A stretch of 64,000 bases of DNA from Akkermansiaceae bacterium (GCA_021202525.1 JAJQCV010000028.1:1-64000); one strand, 5' to 3'; shown: positions 27,901 to 37,189, counted from the first letter of the stretch. Numbers and translations are program-made. The notes: generated by a model not told the origin, from the letters alone.

Positions 27901-28117
27901 TCATGGCGGACTCAATGGGAATGGTGATATACTGCTCCACTTCCTCCGCCGTCAGGCCGGGGGCTTCCGTCTGGATGGTGACGCGCGGCACCTTCAACTC
28001 CGGGAACACGTCCACCGGAATATTCTTCACTACGAAAATGCTGATCGCCGCCAGGGCGAGCGTCAGCAGAATCACGGTGATTCTGTTGTTCAGGCAGAAT
28101 GAGATGAGAAAATTCAT
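24959..28117 (-). CDS. Heavy-metal efflux RND transporter permease (CusA/CzcA family)
   Basis: 1052 aa; RND topology, N-terminal NRITVILLTLALAAISIFVVKNIPVDVFPELKVPRVTIQTEAPGL. Confidence 0.93.
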   Translation of the reverse strand: MNFLISFCLNNRITVILLTLALAAISIFVVKNIPVDVFPELKVPRVTIQTEAPGLTAEEVEQYITIPIESAMNGTAGVKGVRASSGSGLSFVWVDFDWDKDIYQARQIVAERLAAVRDTLPENTSPELAPIVSVTGEIMLIALTGDKDTSTLDMRQLAEYKLRTRLLAIPGVGQVTVLGGRLPEYQVVYDPNRLKLAGVDLSNLKTAIEESQSSVPAGYLEDVAGQELPIQQDTRTANIEQLNRALVPGHPSGILRLQDVAEVKIDGAPRRGDAGFMGEDAVVLSVQKVPGANTLALTQAVDAAMKEFSQSQLPKGMKLHTSAYRQADFIEMSLKNGTETLLIAGAVVMIVIFLTLLNLRTAIITLISMPLSVLFGMMMFPVFGLAINIMTLGGLAVAVGDVVDNAIIFVEIAWRHLNRNAALPEEQRKSKYEVLMEAKGEIVGSISFSSVIILLVFTPVLFLSGLEGQFFRPLGISYMLALLSSLIVAVTITPVLCYMWFKKSKNAATLESGDSFSSRLIKRIYAPVLEFCLRFSKTVCAIMAAVTLLALWLGSTFGTSFLPPFNEDCYTVFVSTVPGTSLDETERISRKVMKDIEHIPGVLSVTQRTGRAENDEHAEPVSASELLVRVDLNKDQKELRAAIKECIDDIPGTSSMIGYPLAHRISSALSGSNSEIAINIYGTELPQLRLAAQKAKEILASLPEVADARANREIMVDTIRVQYDQEALASHGLTMANAAEQVSTAMNGQKLGEVIKNQDHWNIVLRIDPKLKTSMEDVKSLELISPDKKTVRLDDVAQVYREEVSNLILRDNTMRKAMISCNPSPNSNLGDLAKACREKLDPVMNAMGCTVDYDGTIKARESASERLYVLGAIVMVLIVLLLSSALGSVRRAMLTLVNIPLCLVGGIVAVFLASPGTLSSLFGTTYIPPILSVASIVGFVTVIGFAIRSGLILLNRYRALEHRGMAPVEAIREGSRERVVPIIMTSLTTVLGLLPLIWAIDKPGGELLGPLAIVQFGGLVSATILNLLIIPATAKLFSRWISARRKELDAKS

Positions 28118-28219
28118 AAACTCTTAGTGATTGAATGCTGATGATTAAAGATCGGAAAAAGTATTTCAAAAACCATGCACTGATTCATTCTCTCTTTAAT
28201 CTTTCGTCTTTGGCCATAT

Positions 28220-29644
28220 TCAGTGTTCTCCTTCGTGGAACTGCCCGTCCGCATGGAAATGCCCGGCCGCTTTCTTGCTGCCTGAGCCTTCCGCGGGCAG
28301 AATATACTTCAGCTCATACCCTCCCTTCGTGACGATGGTCTGGCCGGGAATCAGGCCCTTCACGGGCGTTTTTCCCTGGTGGGCGGGCAGTGTCTGCACC
28401 TTCTTCATGACAAAGGCGTCCTCTCCCATCTTGATAAACACCACGTCATTCACGCCCACTTTCACCACGGCGCTGTTCGGTACGGGAATAAAACCGTCCG
28501 TAGCGAAATCGCGGGAATACAGGTCCAGCCGTGCAAGCTGTCCGGCGTGCGTGCCTTCCGGCAGCCGGTCCGGCGTAAAATACAGGGCGCGTGACTGCGT
28601 GGCGGGGTCCACCTGGTCCGCTACCCTCAGAGAACCGTCCAGAAGCTCCGTATTCTTCCCCCGGGTCAGCGCAAGCTGAGCCTTGGCGTAATGGACGGGA
28701 TCCGCCCCGTAAATGGTGGTGGCGAATTCCAGCTCCCCCTTGTTGGTCATCACGAGCGCGGGCGCGCCCTGTTCCCCCCAAGCCCCCTGGGTCATGTCCA
28801 CGGACTGCACGGAGCCGTCCGCGGCAGCGTGCACATAAAGCAGATTGTCTTTCAGCTCTCCGGAAGCGGTTGCCAGTTTCAATTTGTTTTCACTGGCCTT
28901 CAGGGCGGCTTTCAGGCTCTCTTCCTCCGTCTCCTTGAACCGGATGGTGGTGTTCAGCTCGCTGTTCTTGGTCCCTATCTTTTCCAGTGTGTCCCGGCGT
29001 TCCTTGAGGGCGGCCAGGTCTGCAATGCAGCGGTTCAGTTCCGCTTTGGCTTGGGCGGCGGCTCCCTCCATCTCCACAATATCCGGAGAGGCCAGCGTGT
29101 ACAGAAGCTGGCCCTTGCGCACCTGCTGGGCGGATTTCACGTGGAACGTGACCCGGCCCGCCGCGGGAAGGGCGTAAGTATTCACGGCGTGCGGAGGAAT
29201 GACCATCTGGCCGTGCAGGGTCTTTTCCGCCCCGTGGGGCACGGCGGTCACCTTCTCAAAGCGCATATCCAGGGAATGGCGGGCTTTTTCATCCACGTGC
29301 AGGGGAATCATGTCCGCCAGGGCGCCGGCTCCTCCTGCTGAGGGCTTGTCGTGATCGTGGTCATGGTCGTCGGTGCAGGCCTCCCCTTCCGCGTGCTGGT
29401 GGCCTTCATGGCCGTGGTCGCCGGTGCAGACGGCGCCGTCCGGATGAGTGTGCTCCTTGTGGTCGTGGTCGTCCGTGCAGGTTTCCCCCTCCTTGTGCTG
29501 GTGTTCGTCATGGCCGTGGTCTGCCGTGCAGGGAGTGCCGTCGGCATGGTTGTGTTCTGCGGAAGCCTCCTGGGCGCCGGGAACGGGGCTGAGGCCGAAA
29601 ACGGGGGCAATCCCCAGAATGATGGAAAAATAAAGACGTTTCAT
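28220..29644 (-). CDS. Efflux RND periplasmic adaptor (CusB/CzcB family) with His/Cys-rich N-terminal repeats
   Basis: Signal peptide, tandem His-rich repeats, membrane-fusion-protein core; adjacent to the RND pump. Confidence 0.92.
   Translation of the reverse strand: MKRLYFSIILGIAPVFGLSPVPGAQEASAEHNHADGTPCTADHGHDEHQHKEGETCTDDHDHKEHTHPDGAVCTGDHGHEGHQHAEGEACTDDHDHDHDKPSAGGAGALADMIPLHVDEKARHSLDMRFEKVTAVPHGAEKTLHGQMVIPPHAVNTYALPAAGRVTFHVKSAQQVRKGQLLYTLASPDIVEMEGAAAQAKAELNRCIADLAALKERRDTLEKIGTKNSELNTTIRFKETEEESLKAALKASENKLKLATASGELKDNLLYVHAAADGSVQSVDMTQGAWGEQGAPALVMTNKGELEFATTIYGADPVHYAKAQLALTRGKNTELLDGSLRVADQVDPATQSRALYFTPDRLPEGTHAGQLARLDLYSRDFATDGFIPVPNSAVVKVGVNDVVFIKMGEDAFVMKKVQTLPAHQGKTPVKGLIPGQTIVTKGGYELKYILPAEGSGSKKAAGHFHADGQFHEGEH
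29345..29548 (-). repeat. Four tandem 17-aa His/Cys repeats within the adaptor
   Basis: HADGTPCTADHGHDEHQ / HKEGETCTDDHDHKEHT / HPDGAVCTGDHGHEGHQ / HAEGEACTDDHDHDHDK. Confidence 0.9.
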
Positions 29645-29676
29645 GTTTGTGAAAATGGTTGATGGAGGTGAATGAA

Positions 29677-30969
29677 CTATTTTGATTGAAGATTGGCGTG
29701 GGTGATGTAGCGCAGCTGTGCCTGAATACCCAGCAGCTTGTCCAGATTATCCAGGAATGCCAGGCGGCTTTCGTAAAGCTGGTGGCGGTTTTCCGCCAGC
29801 TCCAGCAGGGAGGCTTCCCCGATGCCGTGCAACTTCTCCATGGTCTGGACGGAAGAGGAAAAGGACTCCATGCGCTGAAGCTCCGTCCGGCAGTGGCGGA
29901 TTACCATCTGCTGGGCGGCCTCAAGCTGGCGGGCGTTGAACAACTCCGTTTTCCAAAGCTGGACGGTTTCCAGCCGGGCCGTATTCCGTGCGCCGCGTGC
30001 CTCTGCAATGGCCTTGCGGTTGCGGTTCCAAAGGGGAATATTGAAACCTATTTCCCCTCCTACTTCCTTCTCCCCGTCGTCGCGGGTGAAGGACGGCCCC
30101 AGTTCCAGTTCCGGGTACTGCCTGCGGATTTCCGTCTTGAGCAGGGTTTCCGTGGTGGCGTAAGTGGCCATTTGGGTTTTTACCTTGGGGGACTCCGTCA
30201 GCGCGGCGGGAGACGGGGCGGCTACGGCGGCGGGAAGGTTGAAGCCCTGTCCGGTGAGGAAACGGAGCCTTGCAACGCTGGAAGGGTGCATGCCCATCAG
30301 CTTGACCAGTTCCATCTGCTGCTCCAGTTCCGTCTCCGTGACATTCTGGAATTCCCGGATGGCGTCGTTCATGCGCTGGGAGGCCACCTGGCGTGAGGAA
30401 AACTCAACTTCTCCCGCACCGATCAGCTTTTCGATCATGCCGTTCTCCTTCTTCAGCACGTCCAGGCGTTCCTGAATCACGGACTTGCGGCGTTGCGTAA
30501 CGGCCAGCTTGCTCCAGGCCTGGTCCAGGGAACGGAGGAAATCCAGTTCCGCCTGGCGCAGCAGCCAGAAATCCGCTTCCTTGTACTGTTCCGCTACCTT
30601 CTTCTCCAGGGCGGGCAGGCCGGTGACGGGAATCGTGAAGCCCAGGCTGCCGGACATATTGAGCGTATTCTCCTGCAGGACTTGTTCAATGTCCCAGGAA
30701 AAGGAGGGATCGTTCCACCAGCCCGCTTGTCTGGCTGCCTCTTTGCTGGAAGCCAGCTTCAAGCGCGCCTTGTTCAGGTCCGGATTCAGGATCAGGCCTA
30801 TCTGGCGTGCCTGGATCTGGGTGACGGCAGTATTGCGGCCGATGGCCCCGGACTCCTGTCTCCACGCGGCTTCCTCCGCGTTCAGGTCAATGGGGGCGTT
30901 CTTGTAGACGCTGCATGATGCCAGGAGAGCCAGCAGGCCCAGCCCGGAATAAAGTGGTATGGATTTCAT
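29677..30969 (-). CDS. TolC-family outer membrane efflux protein (CusC/CzcC-like)
   Basis: Lipoprotein-like signal LLALLASC, TolC-like coiled-coil repeats; operon position. Confidence 0.9.
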   Translation of the reverse strand: MKSIPLYSGLGLLALLASCSVYKNAPIDLNAEEAAWRQESGAIGRNTAVTQIQARQIGLILNPDLNKARLKLASSKEAARQAGWWNDPSFSWDIEQVLQENTLNMSGSLGFTIPVTGLPALEKKVAEQYKEADFWLLRQAELDFLRSLDQAWSKLAVTQRRKSVIQERLDVLKKENGMIEKLIGAGEVEFSSRQVASQRMNDAIREFQNVTETELEQQMELVKLMGMHPSSVARLRFLTGQGFNLPAAVAAPSPAALTESPKVKTQMATYATTETLLKTEIRRQYPELELGPSFTRDDGEKEVGGEIGFNIPLWNRNRKAIAEARGARNTARLETVQLWKTELFNARQLEAAQQMVIRHCRTELQRMESFSSSVQTMEKLHGIGEASLLELAENRHQLYESRLAFLDNLDKLLGIQAQLRYITHANLQSK

Positions 30970-31115
30970 GTAGTGAAAGAGATGGGTAAACAAGGGAGTC
31001 CAATTTGGGTTGGACAATGCGGAAGACGATTCCGCGGAAAAAAGGAAATGCCCGGATTCAAAAAACAGGCGAAAAACGGAAACGCCGCCAAAAGGCGTTC
31101 CTTGAAAAATCCTCT

Positions 31116-31541
31116 CTAAATCAGAAGGGGGCGTTGAAAGCCCTCATGTCCCGTGCCGTCGTCCGCCAGCGGGTCGGGAGGAACCGGCGCCGGGGGCTCC
31201 GCCGTCTGGCTTGTCAAAAGAAGAACGTGGACCAGCTGATGGAAATCCGGCAATACTTGCCAGACGATGCAGGGAAGGGAAACCGGAGAAGAAACGGCCG
31301 GAACGACTGGATCGTCAATCTCCAGTTGACCGTGTTCGCACCGATGGTCTGCGGCGGGAATGGAATCCGTGGAATGGGAATCATGGCCGCCACAGCCGCA
31401 GTCGACCGCCTTTTCATGGCAGGAGCAGGAGAACAGGAAAATCTCCTCATGGCACGAGCATACGGAAACCATGCCCATTCCGCCTATGATGACCAGCAGA
31501 AGGGTGAGCAGCATGATGCCGTTGCGCAATGCTCCAACCAT
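31116..31541 (-). CDS. Small Cys/His-rich membrane protein at the head of the efflux operon
   Basis: MVGALRNGIMLLTLLLVIIGGMGMVSVCSCHEEIFLFSCSCHEKAVDCGCGGHDSH; start taken at 31541 inside a longer ORF. Confidence 0.65.
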   Translation of the reverse strand: MVGALRNGIMLLTLLLVIIGGMGMVSVCSCHEEIFLFSCSCHEKAVDCGCGGHDSHSTDSIPAADHRCEHGQLEIDDPVVPAVSSPVSLPCIVWQVLPDFHQLVHVLLLTSQTAEPPAPVPPDPLADDGTGHEGFQRPLLI

Positions 31542-31784
31542 GGTATGGGGCGGATCGTAGAAAGGAGCTGTGGAAGCGTCAAGAGCAAAGTGGCGTATAC
31601 CGGAACCGTGGACGGGAAGAAAGAGTAGGGACTCTGCGCAAAAGGAGCAATCCTTCTCTGATTGATCTTGTAATAAAAATTTATACAATGTATTGAAATA
31701 GTAGCAAAAAGGAAAAAGCGGGGACAGGGAAAGTATATGGAAAATCAAGTAAAATTTTACCAATTGAGAAAATAAACGAACGGT

Positions 31785-32327
31785 ATGAAAACAAAAGTAA
31801 TAATTATCAGCTTGTGTCCTTTGCTGCCATGGAGCATCTGCGCGGCGGATGAGGTAAAAAATACGGAAAAACAGGCCGAAATAACGGATATGCAAGAGCG
31901 CCCTTTTAAAAAGGCTATAAAGGTAAGGAATGAGGTTGCACAACTGCAGCAGGAGCTCAAAAGATTCGTTTCCGCTTACGAAGAAAAGAAAATATCATTG
32001 AAGCAGCTCAGGAATTTCTATGAAAAACGGGTGAAGAGTTTCTGCCTTTATTACCACAAGTTGTCCAGGGAGGAACTGGCCGTCCTTCTCGATATACCTC
32101 CTGGATTTTCTATGAATACAGGTTTCTTATGGGATATGAGAGTCAGGCTGAATGATTTGACGGAAATATTTCTCAGTGAAGACCAGGGGGAGTCAGTTCC
32201 GTTTACAGGACGCAATTATTCTTATACGGGACCAAAAGAGGTGGTGGCGTTGAAAGTATTCTCCGACGGGATGGATGATTTTCTGAAATGGATGGAAATA
32301 TTCAAGGATAGGATGGATGGCGCATAA
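31785..32327 (+). CDS. Hypothetical secreted protein
   Basis: Signal peptide MKTKVIIISLCPLLPWSICAADE; Lys/Glu-rich helical protein. Confidence 0.75.
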   Translation: MKTKVIIISLCPLLPWSICAADEVKNTEKQAEITDMQERPFKKAIKVRNEVAQLQQELKRFVSAYEEKKISLKQLRNFYEKRVKSFCLYYHKLSREELAVLLDIPPGFSMNTGFLWDMRVRLNDLTEIFLSEDQGESVPFTGRNYSYTGPKEVVALKVFSDGMDDFLKWMEIFKDRMDGA

Positions 32328-32331
32328 TTGA

Positions 32332-32756
32332 GACAGCTCCATCCAGTCCGGATTCTCGCTTATTTTCTGGGCGTTCCTTCTGATGCTTCTTGTCTTTTTC
32401 CCGGTGGGGTGTCTGTTGGTCTTCTCGCCGGCCCGGTGGAAAAAAAAGGCTTTCCCGGACTGATTATTTTATCACTTCCAAACGTGTCTTTCTGGCGGAG
32501 GAAAACGATTTACGCCAGTTTCTCTGGAAAGATGAGCCGTATATCTCCTTGCAGATGCACCATGAATTACCGGGAAGCGTCTATATTTCACGCAGAACCC
32601 GTGTTAGTGCCTGCTTGGATAAGTTTTGGCCAAGGAAAGGTCAATGCCTATGAGACGGACGAAACGGGCAAAATGAACGGATTGTTAAACATTCCGCAGG
32701 CAGGAAAAGTATATGCGATGATTAAATCCCTCATGGTGCATTCAAAAGAGCCATAA
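32332..32756 (+). pseudogene. Frameshifted remnant of a small membrane protein
   Basis: Protein-like segments continue across three frames: GFSLIFWAFLLMLLVFFPVGCLLVFSPARWKKKAF (frame 1), TDYFITSKRVFLAEENDLRQFLWKDEPYISLQMHHELPGSVYISRRTR (frame 2), FGQGKVNAYETDETGKMNGLLNIPQAGKVYAMIKSLMVHSKEP (frame 3). Confidence 0.5.
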
Positions 32757-33108
32757 ATATCTGTTTTAAGACGGAGCCCATCATTTGACCGGAATTCTCC
32801 GGCAGCGGACTATTCATTTTTCCCAGCCCTGTTAATAGCGGGTATGCCGCTTCTTTATGGAAAAACAGGAAGCGAACTTTTTCACTGAAACAAGCTCTGG
32901 CACAACTTTCCACACATTCAGTCCAATCCTGTCTTCATTGCTTGGGCCGAAATGGCGTAGAAACCGCACTGTCGGGAAGGCATGGCTGCCGCCGTCCGGG
33001 GAGCGGGGGATGATCTATGGGGATGGCCGGGTGTTTTTTGAAAGCCGGGAAAAAGCTTTCCCGTGAAGGCGGCCGGGTGCGCGGGCAGGAAATTCTTTTC
33101 TACACCGG

Positions 33109-34134
33109 TTATTTCGCCGCCGCATTGCGGAGCAGGTCCACGGTGTACTCAAAAGCCACGCCGCGGACGTCGATTTTCTGGGAGTGCTCGGCCACCGCTT
33201 CCATGATTTCCTTCTTGAACTTGCCAGCGCTCTTCTCCGTGAGCAATTCCCTGGAAATCAGGCTGCGCGTGATGACTTGGAGCACGTAGTCGGTTTCCGT
33301 AAAAGCCTGGCGGCCGACTGCGGTTTTCATGGCTTCCATGAATTCGGAAACGTGTTCGGGGTATGTCGCGGAGACGACCTTTTCATAGGCCTCCGTAAAG
33401 ATATCAAGCGGAGTCTTGTCAACTTTCGTTTTGGTCAGGTCAAAGCTGGCCTGGTAGGCTGCCGCCCCCTCTTCCGCAAGTTGAAGAGCGGTTTTTCCGA
33501 ATTTGTTGACGGCGTTCATGTCCGCTCCTTTGTCCAGCAGGAGGGCCACTACCTGAAGATTGCCGCGCATGGCCGCCAGCATCAGGGGCGTGAAACCGTT
33601 ATCCTCCTGGTCGTTGATGTCCGCCTTTTTCTCAATCAGCATCTCGGACAGGCGGTCCAGTCCGCTCCAGGAGGCCCAGTGCAGGGCGGTCCAGCCGTCC
33701 TTGTCCTTCTGGTCGATCTGCAGGCGGGGATCCTGCAAAAGCCTTCCCAGATAGGGGGCCCGCTTGGCTTCCAGCTTGAGCGTGGTTTCAATATTATTGT
33801 AATTGGCGTAGCACACCCACATGACGGGTGTTCTGCCGTGCTGGTCCGTCATGTTGACGAAGGCTTTCCCTTGTTTTTTAGCCAGTTCTTCCCCTTTTTC
33901 CAGATTCTGTTCAAATTCCTGCATGCCCTTTTCCCGGGCTTCCCGTTCCTCCTTTTCCGTGGAGGCATTCACTTCCTTGGACTCCGCCTTTTTCATGACG
34001 GTGATGAGGTCCAGGGCCGGATTGTCTTCCCCTGAGAAGGACTTGGAGATCAGCAGGCTGAGGCCTCCGAGGACGGAACTGAAGGCTACCAGGACGAGGG
34101 AGTCCAGAATGATGTTGCGCGTGTGTTGGTTCAT
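33109..34134 (-). CDS. Ankyrin-repeat protein with N-terminal TM anchor
   Basis: Repeats DGWTALHWASWSGLDRLSEMLIEKKADIN, NGFTPLMLAAMRGNLQVVALLLDKGADMN. Confidence 0.9.
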   Translation of the reverse strand: MNQHTRNIILDSLVLVAFSSVLGGLSLLISKSFSGEDNPALDLITVMKKAESKEVNASTEKEEREAREKGMQEFEQNLEKGEELAKKQGKAFVNMTDQHGRTPVMWVCYANYNNIETTLKLEAKRAPYLGRLLQDPRLQIDQKDKDGWTALHWASWSGLDRLSEMLIEKKADINDQEDNGFTPLMLAAMRGNLQVVALLLDKGADMNAVNKFGKTALQLAEEGAAAYQASFDLTKTKVDKTPLDIFTEAYEKVVSATYPEHVSEFMEAMKTAVGRQAFTETDYVLQVITRSLISRELLTEKSAGKFKKEIMEAVAEHSQKIDVRGVAFEYTVDLLRNAAAK

Positions 34135-34146
34135 CGTCTCGTTCTG

Positions 34147-35628
34147 TCAGGAGTTGGCTTCCGTAAGTTCTTCCGCCGTCACGGCTGGGTCCGTTTCCGT
34201 TTCAATGGCTTCAATGGGCGGTGAGTCCGCCTCCTCTTCCGGGTGGTCGGAAGTGATGGTCTTGCGGGTCATGATGATGGCAATGGGACTGATGACGGCC
34301 AACGCGAGGTAAATGGTCCACATGAATTCCGGAGAGGACCAGAAACCGATGTGCCCGGTGTCCATCTTGGCGCAGATCCCGTCGTAGCAGAGGTAGGCTA
34401 CAAGCAGGCCGCCGATGATTCCGTTGATGGGCTTGGCGATGAACATGGGCAGGGCGGCCAGGGACATATAGGAGGCCACCTTGTCCTTGGGCGCTACGCG
34501 TGCCACATATTCGGAAAAACGGGGGGAGAACAGCAATTCGCCGAATGCAAAGACCAGGATCTGGGCCACGATGGCCACCAGATACGCCTGGGAGCGTGTT
34601 TCAATTCCGGGAACCACATAGTACCATTCGATGGGGATGGCCATGAAAACAAGGGAAAACGCGGAGATGGACATGCCCACGATCATCAGGCTGACGGTGG
34701 AGAAGCGTCCCAGCAGGGGAATGAGAAGGATGAGCCCGGAAACGATGATGGCCGGGTTGATGGCATTGATGGTGCCGATGGCGAAGTCATCGTAAAGCGT
34801 GCGCACATAATACTTGGGCATGACCAGGAATTGCAGCGTGAAGACGATGCGCACGCCCATGGTGAGGACGAGGAACAGGATCAGCTTGCGGAAGGCGGAT
34901 TCCTTCCAGACCTCCCTGAAAAGCTGGAGGGGGCGGCGTTGCGGGGCTTTGAGGTTCGCTTCCTTTTCGCTCGGCTCCGCGAAATTGTTTTCATCAATGA
35001 ACCGGGTGGTGATGCAGCCCAGCAGCACCATCAGCGTACCGAAATTGATGATCCAGAAACCGCTGTCCACGGCCCCGAAATGTTCCCGGAAAAATTCGAT
35101 CAGGAACACGTTCGCGACGACGGCGGAAATATTCATCAGCAGGTAATAGATATTGAAACCCGTGGAGCGCGCATTCAGCGGGGAAAAACGCCGGATGGAA
35201 GTCTGAATGACGGGAGACATGAACGCCGTGCCGAACGACATGATCAGGATGCCCGTCATGACGGCCAGGCGTCCGCTCTCCACCGTGGGGCAGATATCCG
35301 GGCCCAGCCCCATGATGAGGCGCCCGGTGATGAGGATGATGAAGCCGATCAGGTAGGCGCGCCGGATGCCGATGATGTCGCAGATGGAACCCACTGCAAA
35401 CACGAAGGCGGAAATGAACAGGGTGTACAGCCCCACCCACAGGGCCGCGTCGGCATCGTTGAAGCTGCAATAATCCGTCAGGTAGAGGACGAACACCGTG
35501 ATCATGGAGAAATAGGCCATGCCGTCAAAAAACTGGACGACGTTCGTGAGCCAGAAATCTTTGGAGACGGTTTTTAGGATCTTGAACTCGGAAAAATATT
35601 TAACGATGGGGTTGACGGATTCATTCAT
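34147..35628 (-). CDS. MFS transporter, possibly POT/PTR-like
   Basis: About 12 TM helices; DGMAYFSMITVFVLYLTDY...; GxxxDxxGxRRA-type loop (GSICDIIGIRRAY). Confidence 0.85.
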   Translation of the reverse strand: MNESVNPIVKYFSEFKILKTVSKDFWLTNVVQFFDGMAYFSMITVFVLYLTDYCSFNDADAALWVGLYTLFISAFVFAVGSICDIIGIRRAYLIGFIILITGRLIMGLGPDICPTVESGRLAVMTGILIMSFGTAFMSPVIQTSIRRFSPLNARSTGFNIYYLLMNISAVVANVFLIEFFREHFGAVDSGFWIINFGTLMVLLGCITTRFIDENNFAEPSEKEANLKAPQRRPLQLFREVWKESAFRKLILFLVLTMGVRIVFTLQFLVMPKYYVRTLYDDFAIGTINAINPAIIVSGLILLIPLLGRFSTVSLMIVGMSISAFSLVFMAIPIEWYYVVPGIETRSQAYLVAIVAQILVFAFGELLFSPRFSEYVARVAPKDKVASYMSLAALPMFIAKPINGIIGGLLVAYLCYDGICAKMDTGHIGFWSSPEFMWTIYLALAVISPIAIIMTRKTITSDHPEEEADSPPIEAIETETDPAVTAEELTEANS

Positions 35629-35760
35629 GCGGAAAAAGGGAGAAGAAATAAAATTTGACGACGGTGAAAGAGTGGGTTACACGCCCTGCCGATTCAAGAT
35701 TTTTTTCTCCCAAAAGCCGGATTATCCGGCAAAATGCAGCATGCTGCCGTCCCCTGCCGC

Positions 35761-36405
35761 CTACCTGGGCAGGATGCGCCGGAATCCGGCTACATGGCAC
35801 CAGGTCAGCGCCTTCAGGCACTGTTCAATGGCCATGGCGTCCGAGGGAAGCTGGGGCCAGAGCCCGGCTTCCTTAAGTCCGGATTTGGCTATTTCCGCGG
35901 CTTTCCATTCACGGAACTGGGTAGGAATGGCGGAGAAGGTGAAGAAAGCCCAGCACGCCAGGCCTATGGCCAGGGCAATCTGGAATTTCAGCAGGCCCGC
36001 CGCTATCATGCCCAGCAGAACCAGGCCGGTGAAAAAGGGAATCATCGTGGCGCGTGCGATAGCCGTTTTGCGGGCTTTTGCCGCCTCCGCGTTTTCCTTG
36101 ACCAGGATGCTTAGCGCCCAGGTGTGGGCCACACAGGCCATCCGGCCTGCGGTCACCTTGCCTTCCCAGGCGGGCGGCAGGCTGATCAGGCCGTTTTCAT
36201 CCACGCCGGGTGTGCGGGCTTCCGCCAGTTTCCTCCGGCGTTTTTCCGCGCCGTCCAAACGGCGGATCAGCCCCACGGGACCGGGAAATCCCGGCAATTC
36301 GCGGGATTCATAAGTTCGCAGCGGAATGACGCCCTTGGTGAAGCGCAGCGCTGCAATGACGCCAAGCACCACCAGGGAAAGGAAAATCACTACTGCGAAA
36401 AGCAT
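35761..36405 (-). CDS. Hypothetical membrane protein
   Basis: MLFAVVIFLSLVVLGVIAALRFTKG...; two further TM segments; start chosen inside a longer ORF. Confidence 0.7.
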   Translation of the reverse strand: MLFAVVIFLSLVVLGVIAALRFTKGVIPLRTYESRELPGFPGPVGLIRRLDGAEKRRRKLAEARTPGVDENGLISLPPAWEGKVTAGRMACVAHTWALSILVKENAEAAKARKTAIARATMIPFFTGLVLLGMIAAGLLKFQIALAIGLACWAFFTFSAIPTQFREWKAAEIAKSGLKEAGLWPQLPSDAMAIEQCLKALTWCHVAGFRRILPR

Positions 36406-36513
36406 AGGGTGATCTTTCGCATATCCCGCTTTTCCCGTCAATCTCCGCTCACGGCATGGGGCATGCCCGGTACAGGCTGGATTTGGATTGCTTTTGCGGA
36501 GTTTTTCGTGTAA

Positions 36514-37158
36514 TTGCTGACCGCAATGGCGTACCTCCGGGAATGTATGGGGAAATGGCTGCCCTTCGTTGTGATGGCGGCGGCGCTGGAGGCGTGCCCG
36601 GCCCAGGATGTAGCCAGCCCGGGCGCCTCGGAACTGGACCTGGATCTGGTCAGGTTGAAGAGCGGCCCCGCGGGCCGGCAGAGGGAAGCCATGAGAAGGG
36701 TGCTCCTGCTTGTGTACCTGAAGCAGAAGGAGGCCTGGCTGGCGGAATCCGCGGAAGATTCCTCCGTCCACCTGGCCGCGGAAATAGCCTTCCGGCGTTA
36801 TCTTTCCTCCGTGGACGTATCTGCATGCCCGGAGGAATTCCAGCGCGCTTTCCGCCGTTATGCAGGGCTTCTGAACTCTTTTGAGGAAAAAAGCCTGAAG
36901 AGCGTCAAGGACTTCCCGGCCGTTCCCGTCCAGGAGGCCGGCAGAGAACTGTTCCGTGTATTGCTCAACTACCGTCTGGAACCGAACCTCCTTCTGGAGG
37001 AAATGAAGGCCCTGGTGGATGAGGAAATTGAAGGCAAGGAGGACCTGTCCGTAGAGCGGATGACGGCCATCGTCCAGGAATTGAGGGAGTCCCTGCAGGC
37101 CGGAAAGCGTCCGTTTCCGGAAGAACGCTCCGCGGACGAGCTCGTGCCGGAGAATTGA
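36514..37158 (+). CDS. Hypothetical secreted protein
   Basis: Signal-like N-terminus, helical; no family recognised. Confidence 0.65.
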   Translation: MLTAMAYLRECMGKWLPFVVMAAALEACPAQDVASPGASELDLDLVRLKSGPAGRQREAMRRVLLLVYLKQKEAWLAESAEDSSVHLAAEIAFRRYLSSVDVSACPEEFQRAFRRYAGLLNSFEEKSLKSVKDFPAVPVQEAGRELFRVLLNYRLEPNLLLEEMKALVDEEIEGKEDLSVERMTAIVQELRESLQAGKRPFPEERSADELVPEN

Positions 37159-37189
37159 GCGTTTCCGGCATCAGTCAACCTGCGGAGCT

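Noticed and set aside
34243-35577. 444-aa ORF opposite the MFS transporter gene
   Set aside because: Composition-driven shadow; Asp/His/Gly-rich with no fold.
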